Assembly (NCBI GenBank): GCA_001584585.1
Contig: LSYV01000029.1
Location: 75,624 to 139,623, forward strand
DNA: 64,000 nt
Source: Gonium pectorale
Lineage: Eukaryota > Chlorophyta > Chlorophyceae > Chlamydomonadales > Volvocaceae
Direction: 5' to 3'
The notes beneath the pieces are model-generated. The model was given only the letters and a program-made list of their open reading frames with translations. It searched no databases and was not told the origin of the DNA. The position numbers and the translations under genes are program-made. Below are positions 60,001 through 64,000 of this stretch, piece by piece. How positions within the stretch are numbered: position 1 is the first letter of the stretch; each line of letters begins with the position of its first letter.

Positions 60001-60715
60001 GGCGTTGCCGGAGAAGGGTGGACGGCCGTGAGACAGGCTGGGGACGTTGCGGTTACCACAATGGGAGTCCAGGGCAACGGGAAGGACTTGAACCCAGCGA
60101 TAGGGCTCAGGGGGCTTATGTCCTTGCAAGGAGGGGGTTACTCTCAAAACCGTTCGAACTCAATGTTCATCTTGCAGGTCATAGCGTAAGGATGTAAGCG
60201 TGAAGGGGGGCAGAAGAAGATTGTTGTATGGTTCATGTTACTGACTTTGTTTAGGGTGGTTTTACTTCAATGGTTCGTGACACACCATTGTGCCCGCTCA
60301 GGGTGGTTTTACTTCAATGGTTCGTGACACACCATTGTGCACGCTCCCGTTCTTGCTTGTACCCGCCAAGCAAGGGCGCTCGCGCCATGCTAGTAGCCCC
60401 CGGAGGCACCCTGTATCCCGAGCCCTGCACGCCTCATGCAAATCGGCCCCACCCCTGCGGTCCTGGCCCTCCGCAGTCAAGTCGAACGACATGATGCACG
60501 TCATCTACGTCGCCTCCCTGGTCCGGTCAATCCTGGCGCTGCACAAGCTCATCGACAACAAGGAGCAGCGCCTGTGGACGGAGCGCGAGAGCGCCAAGAA
60601 GGAAAAGGAGAAGGCGGAGGAGAAGGCCAAGAAGGAGGCCAAGGAGGCGGAGGAGAAGGCCAAGAAGGAGGCCAAGGAGGCGGAGGGCAAGGCCAAGGAG
60701 AACGGAAAGTCGTGA
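57052..60715 (+). CDS. RPN8: 26S proteasome non-ATPase regulatory subunit RPN8 (PSMD7)
   Basis: MPN-domain subunit of the proteasome lid; it pairs with the deubiquitinase RPN11 at the substrate entry of the regulatory particle. Eight exons with matching phases: 57052-57304, 57383-57504, 57742-57822, 58205-58256, 58839-58933, 59475-59561, 59903-59960, 60477-60715, giving 328 aa (human 324). Conserved landmarks in order are [115 protein letters not shown] and [21 protein letters not shown]. As expected for RPN8, the MPN core lacks the JAMM zinc-binding His pair (YSTGP where active enzymes have a His-x-His), so it is structural rather than catalytic. The C-terminus ends in a Lys/Glu/Ala repeat ([11 protein letters not shown] twice) encoded by 33-bp tandem units. 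The start ATG sits in ACAATGCC. Confidence 0.96.
60253..60346. repeat. 47-bp tandem duplication in RPN8 intron 7
   Basis: Two copies (60253-60299 and 60300-60346) differ by one base. Each contains CAATGG...CCATTG internal symmetry. Confidence 0.93.
60614..60700 (+). repeat. 33-bp tandem units encoding the RPN8 Lys/Glu tail
   Basis: About 2.5 copies of a 33-bp unit starting GCGGAGGAGAAGGCC encode an 11-residue charged repeat at the protein C-terminus. Confidence 0.85.
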
Positions 60716-63700
60716 GGTGTGGTGCTTCCCGTTGCCGTGCCACCCTGTCACCGCCCGGCCGTCAGGGACATGGTGTTAGGCGGCGTCTTGCCACAGCGAC
60801 GTGTGGGAGCCGACATGGCGGAGGCTCGGAACCGCAGCGTGCTTGGGCTCCAGGTGGTAACAACGGTAAGGGTGTCGTATGTGGTGTCGCCACCATGGCT
60901 GAGTCGCGAGGTGGGGAGGCGATGTGGTGGCGCTACCCAAGATGGACGCTGGCTCTTGCTCCGCGACAGGATGATTTGGCGCCGCACAGTCGTGGATGTG
61001 CACATTGGCAGACCGCAGGCCCTGCTAGCGGTGGCGTTTTAGGGACAGTGGACTAGGGGTCGCTGAAAGCATGGGCACGGCGGGTGTGAGGGGAGCTTGC
61101 TGATACTTCGAACAGTGGAGCATGGGGTTCCTTCGGGCTGGCAGTCTCAACAGGCCCCGCCGGTGCCTTTACGACGGTGCTCCGTCCCGCGTTGGCGCAG
61201 CGATGCAGCAGCCGGGGGAGCGCGTGCAGGCTGTTATGTGCGCGGTATCGCATGGACGTTGCTGCGGTGTGGAGAATGATGGACGGTTCCGGCACGCTGA
61301 AGAGCTGCATACTAGAAGCATGTTCAATGCGTTAACCTTCGCAGCGGCCACGCATTGCAGTTGTGAAAGGCGAATTGCTGTCGTAATGCATACTGAGTGA
61401 TGCGCAGGCTTCAGTCGGCATCCGGCCAACCACAGACCGTATGTCGCAGAACTAGTGTTGAGCGGCAGCGAACTGGGATGTGAGGGCGAGGCTGCGACCG
61501 CGGACTCGTGGGCCGCCTCATCTGGGCCGCTCTTGGCAGCTGGTGCCTTCCCCTTACAAACCGGCTACGAACTTGGCCTTTGCGCGGTAATCACAACATG
61601 CCGGGGGCAGGAAAACCGGAACTCATCATTTAATACCGCGCACGTTCCCATGCAGTCCGTGCGTAAACGTGGCCGACGGCGGTCAGGACTCTCTTGAGCC
61701 GACCCGCGGGTCGTTGGCGGCGCGGCGGGAGCGGTGTGGGCTGGTAAGGGAAGGGAGTAACTCATTCACAGAGTGAATTCCTGCGACCAGCCATCGCTGA
61801 AAGAGCTCATCGCCGGGGGGTCGTTGTGCTGTGCGGGCCGCGGATCACCATTATTGCATACAATGCACATGGTACCATAGGCTGAGCTCTGGTACGGCGC
61901 TTTCCAATCCCAGACTTCAAGACCGCCCTAGCATACCATCTTCCCAACTTACGGCCTAGACCTCTGCAGTCTGCACTGATCCCTTATTCATCCACCCAGC
62001 ACCCACACATGCTCGCGGCCTCACGCCCAACGGTGTGCGCTCCCAAGTACCCTCGCCACCTCACGCCGCATACAGCTACCCGCACAGCAGGGTGCTACGC
62101 GGCCATCCTCCACAGCATTGAGGCCGCGTCCCAACGCGATGCCCAGTTCGCCCACGATCCGCGACGCCCTACAAGAGGAAAAGGAGGCGGCCGCAGTGCC
62201 CCCCGAGCCTGAGTTACTTGTCTGGCGAATGCAGCTTGCCTTGGAGGGAGTAGTCGATGCTGGACCATCAATCTGAGTCCTGAGATGCTGGCTTGCCTGC
62301 GAGGGAGTTGGCCCTTGAACTATCTAATTGCAATCTATTCATGGCCGCACAGGCTTTGTTGGGTACATGTAACCTTTTTTAAAACCCTCGAGCCCTACGT
62401 CCGCCAAGCCAGGCTCCAAGGCCCCGCCAGGCTCCAAGGCCGCTGCCGCGCCCGCCGCCACGCCTCCCTTGTTGACAAGCCGCCGTCCCACTCGCGCTCC
62501 ACGACCGCAAGCAGCGATACCAGCTGCGAATCCACGCACCTCCTGCGCCGCCAGGCTCCGCAGTGCCGCCGCCAAGTGGCCAGCGGAGCCTGTGCAGCAG
62601 GGTGCTGCCGGGCGGACCCGCCGGCCACAGCGCCAAGCGGGAGCGGTAAGCGCATGCGAAGACCTCGGGGTGGTCCATGAAGCCGCCCACGCTCCGGCAT
62701 CATACCGCTGGCATAACGGTGTGGATGATGGCCGCGTAGCACCCTGTCTGCATCCAACCGGTCAGCCAAACATGGAGGATACCGCTTGGGTCCGTACAAA
62801 CGCACGGAGTCGTGCTGCTCTTGCATAGTTTCGTACGGGGAGTGTGCACGCCTTCGGGCGGCGCACGGTATGTTCAGGCTGGATGCAGCTGGATCGGCTC
62901 CCATTGGCATTGTTCGCATGCCGTCGCCGAAAGTTGGAAGAAACCCAGTGGCCCGTGTCCACATGGAATCCATACGTTTGCGCACAAGACATTTCAAATG
63001 CTCTGTTGCAACCCGCCATCCCTTGCGACCATTCCACAACATGTGGGCACCGTAACAACGCACAAGGTGACATCGTGCGTCGGAAAGAAGCGAGTTCTCA
63101 TGCGAAAAGCGCCTCTGTGCGACCACTACCGTAGGTGGGTTTTCTACTGCGGAAAGCGCGTCAGTGCGACCGACGCACGCCAACAGAGGCATTCAGTGAA
63201 TACGATCCCACATTCCTGGTCCACAACGCCAGGACGGTCTCAAAAGCAATACTGAGCGCAAACAGCAGTGCAGTGCAGGCAGGCGACCAGCCTGCGCTTG
63301 CACCGCACTGCTCAACTACTCCGTCAGCCATTACATCGTTCATTCCTTCAGCCCGCCGTTGCAGCCAAAGCGCAAGCCGCAAACTGAGCGACAGACGTGC
63401 CTACTCCCAGACAGCCAACTAGCGGTCCAGATGACTCAAAAGGACGCAAAGGGCAGGGTTTCGGTGGTTCTCATCACGGGAGGGCTGCATGTCCCTCCCG
63501 TTGTCTGCGCCCTTTCTCGCCTCTCCGCCTGTAACCTTTCCACAGAAAAAAACGGCGAGTGAAAAGGGGGATCAGCCACGAGGCAAAGGGCCCGAAACTG
63601 CAGGCTGCGGTCTGTAGGGCAGATCCCCACCGCCTGCAGGAGCGCAGATACAACAAGAAGCAAACACAGGCAGGGTGTCCGGCCATGACGTGTTGGGCGG

Positions 63701-63877
63701 GATGGAGCGCGCCTCGTTCAGCGGGTGCGTGGTGGCGTACGGCGGGAGGGCATGGCGTAGGCATGCGGCGGAGAAGCAGGAAATTATGTGCAAACTTGGT
63801 TCGAAAGTTACCAGATGGAGCGAGGTGAGGAGCGTCCAATCCCAGATGTATGGCCGCACGCTGGTTTTGGTGTAGAA
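60716..63877. other. Intergenic, no gene recognised
   Basis: No conserved coding motif on either strand. A 265-codon open minus frame (62395-63192) and several shorter ones have no domain, no internal consistency and no plausible splice partners. The first several hundred bases after 60715 are probably RPN8 3' UTR. Confidence 0.55.
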
Positions 63878-64000
63878 GGTTACAGGTTACACCGTCAAAG
63901 CCGGGGGGGGGGGCACGGACGAATTGCGAATATTGGGGTGGGGAGCGGGTTATGGTCCTCGTCTCTAACCCGCTTCAGCGCCAGACGCCGAAGCATGGCG
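63878..64000 (-). mobile_element. LINE 3' end, second copy, cut by window edge
   Basis: From 63878 the plus strand repeats the sequence found from about 31515 onward: a GGTTAC-containing tail, CGTCAAAGCCGGGGG, GACGAATTGCGAATATTGG, and a region encoding LKRVRDEDHNPLP on the minus strand. It is the same LINE family in the same orientation, with point differences, a longer G run and a frame change after NPLP. Its 5' part continues beyond the window. Confidence 0.85.

Noticed and set aside
62395..63192. 265-codon minus ORF
   Set aside because: No domains, biased shadow-like composition, no splice consensus and no family resemblance.
1..64000. CRISPR arrays, bacterial operons, Shine-Dalgarno sites, tRNA or rRNA genes
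   Set aside because: No regularly spaced repeats of CRISPR type and no tRNA or rRNA signature found by eye. Intron-rich genes rule out a prokaryotic reading, and GTG/TTG ORF starts were not accepted as starts.

Overview
This window is nuclear DNA from a eukaryote, most likely a volvocine green alga (Chlorophyceae; Chlamydomonas, Gonium or Volvox relatives). The evidence is GC-rich sequence, genes split into many short exons by introns of roughly 100-600 bp with GT(g/a)(a/c)g..AG borders, Gly/Ala/Ser/Pro-rich low-complexity inserts in proteins, and gene families that expand in these algae: receptor-like TKL kinases, 'tiny macrocysts'-type PAS membrane proteins, and secreted GH9 cellulases with (SP)n linkers. 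The species cannot be named from the sequence alone. There is no operon structure; neighbouring genes look functionally unrelated.

Layout. 0.2-7.8 kb, minus: a receptor-like TKL protein kinase (signal peptide, ectodomain, one membrane segment, complete kinase motifs). 7.8-12.5 kb: no convincing gene; paired GC-rich palindromic repeats. 12.5-19.4 kb, plus: a complete 15-exon dihydropyrimidinase. 19.4-22.2 kb: nothing recognised. 22.2-24.8 kb, minus: a long ORF of unknown function split by a Mutator-like non-autonomous element with 9-bp target-site duplications; inside the element is a 20-N gap flanked by an identical 326-bp duplication, which is almost certainly a scaffolding artefact. 25.9-29.3 kb, plus: a three-exon, ~865-aa low-complexity protein of unknown function. 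30.6-33.3 kb, minus: a GH9 endoglucanase pseudogene carrying a 5'-truncated LINE inserted in its coding sequence (7-bp target-site duplication) plus stop codons and frameshifts. 34.8-54.4 kb, minus: one ~45-exon gene for a ~3,400-aa tiny-macrocysts-like multi-PAS membrane protein. 57.1-60.7 kb, plus: RPN8/PSMD7, a 26S proteasome lid subunit, complete in 8 exons. 60.7-63.9 kb: no recognised gene. 63.9-64.0 kb: a second copy of the same LINE 3' end, cut by the window edge.

The intact core genes (pyrimidine catabolism, proteasome lid) flank a 22-33 kb stretch where two reading frames are interrupted by transposable elements. The most notable observations are these two base-resolvable insertions, the multiply broken cellulase, and the very large PAS protein with its histidine-rich/acidic module. 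I see no evidence of a wholly new biological system. Exon borders were read by eye from splice consensus, frame continuity and family resemblance.
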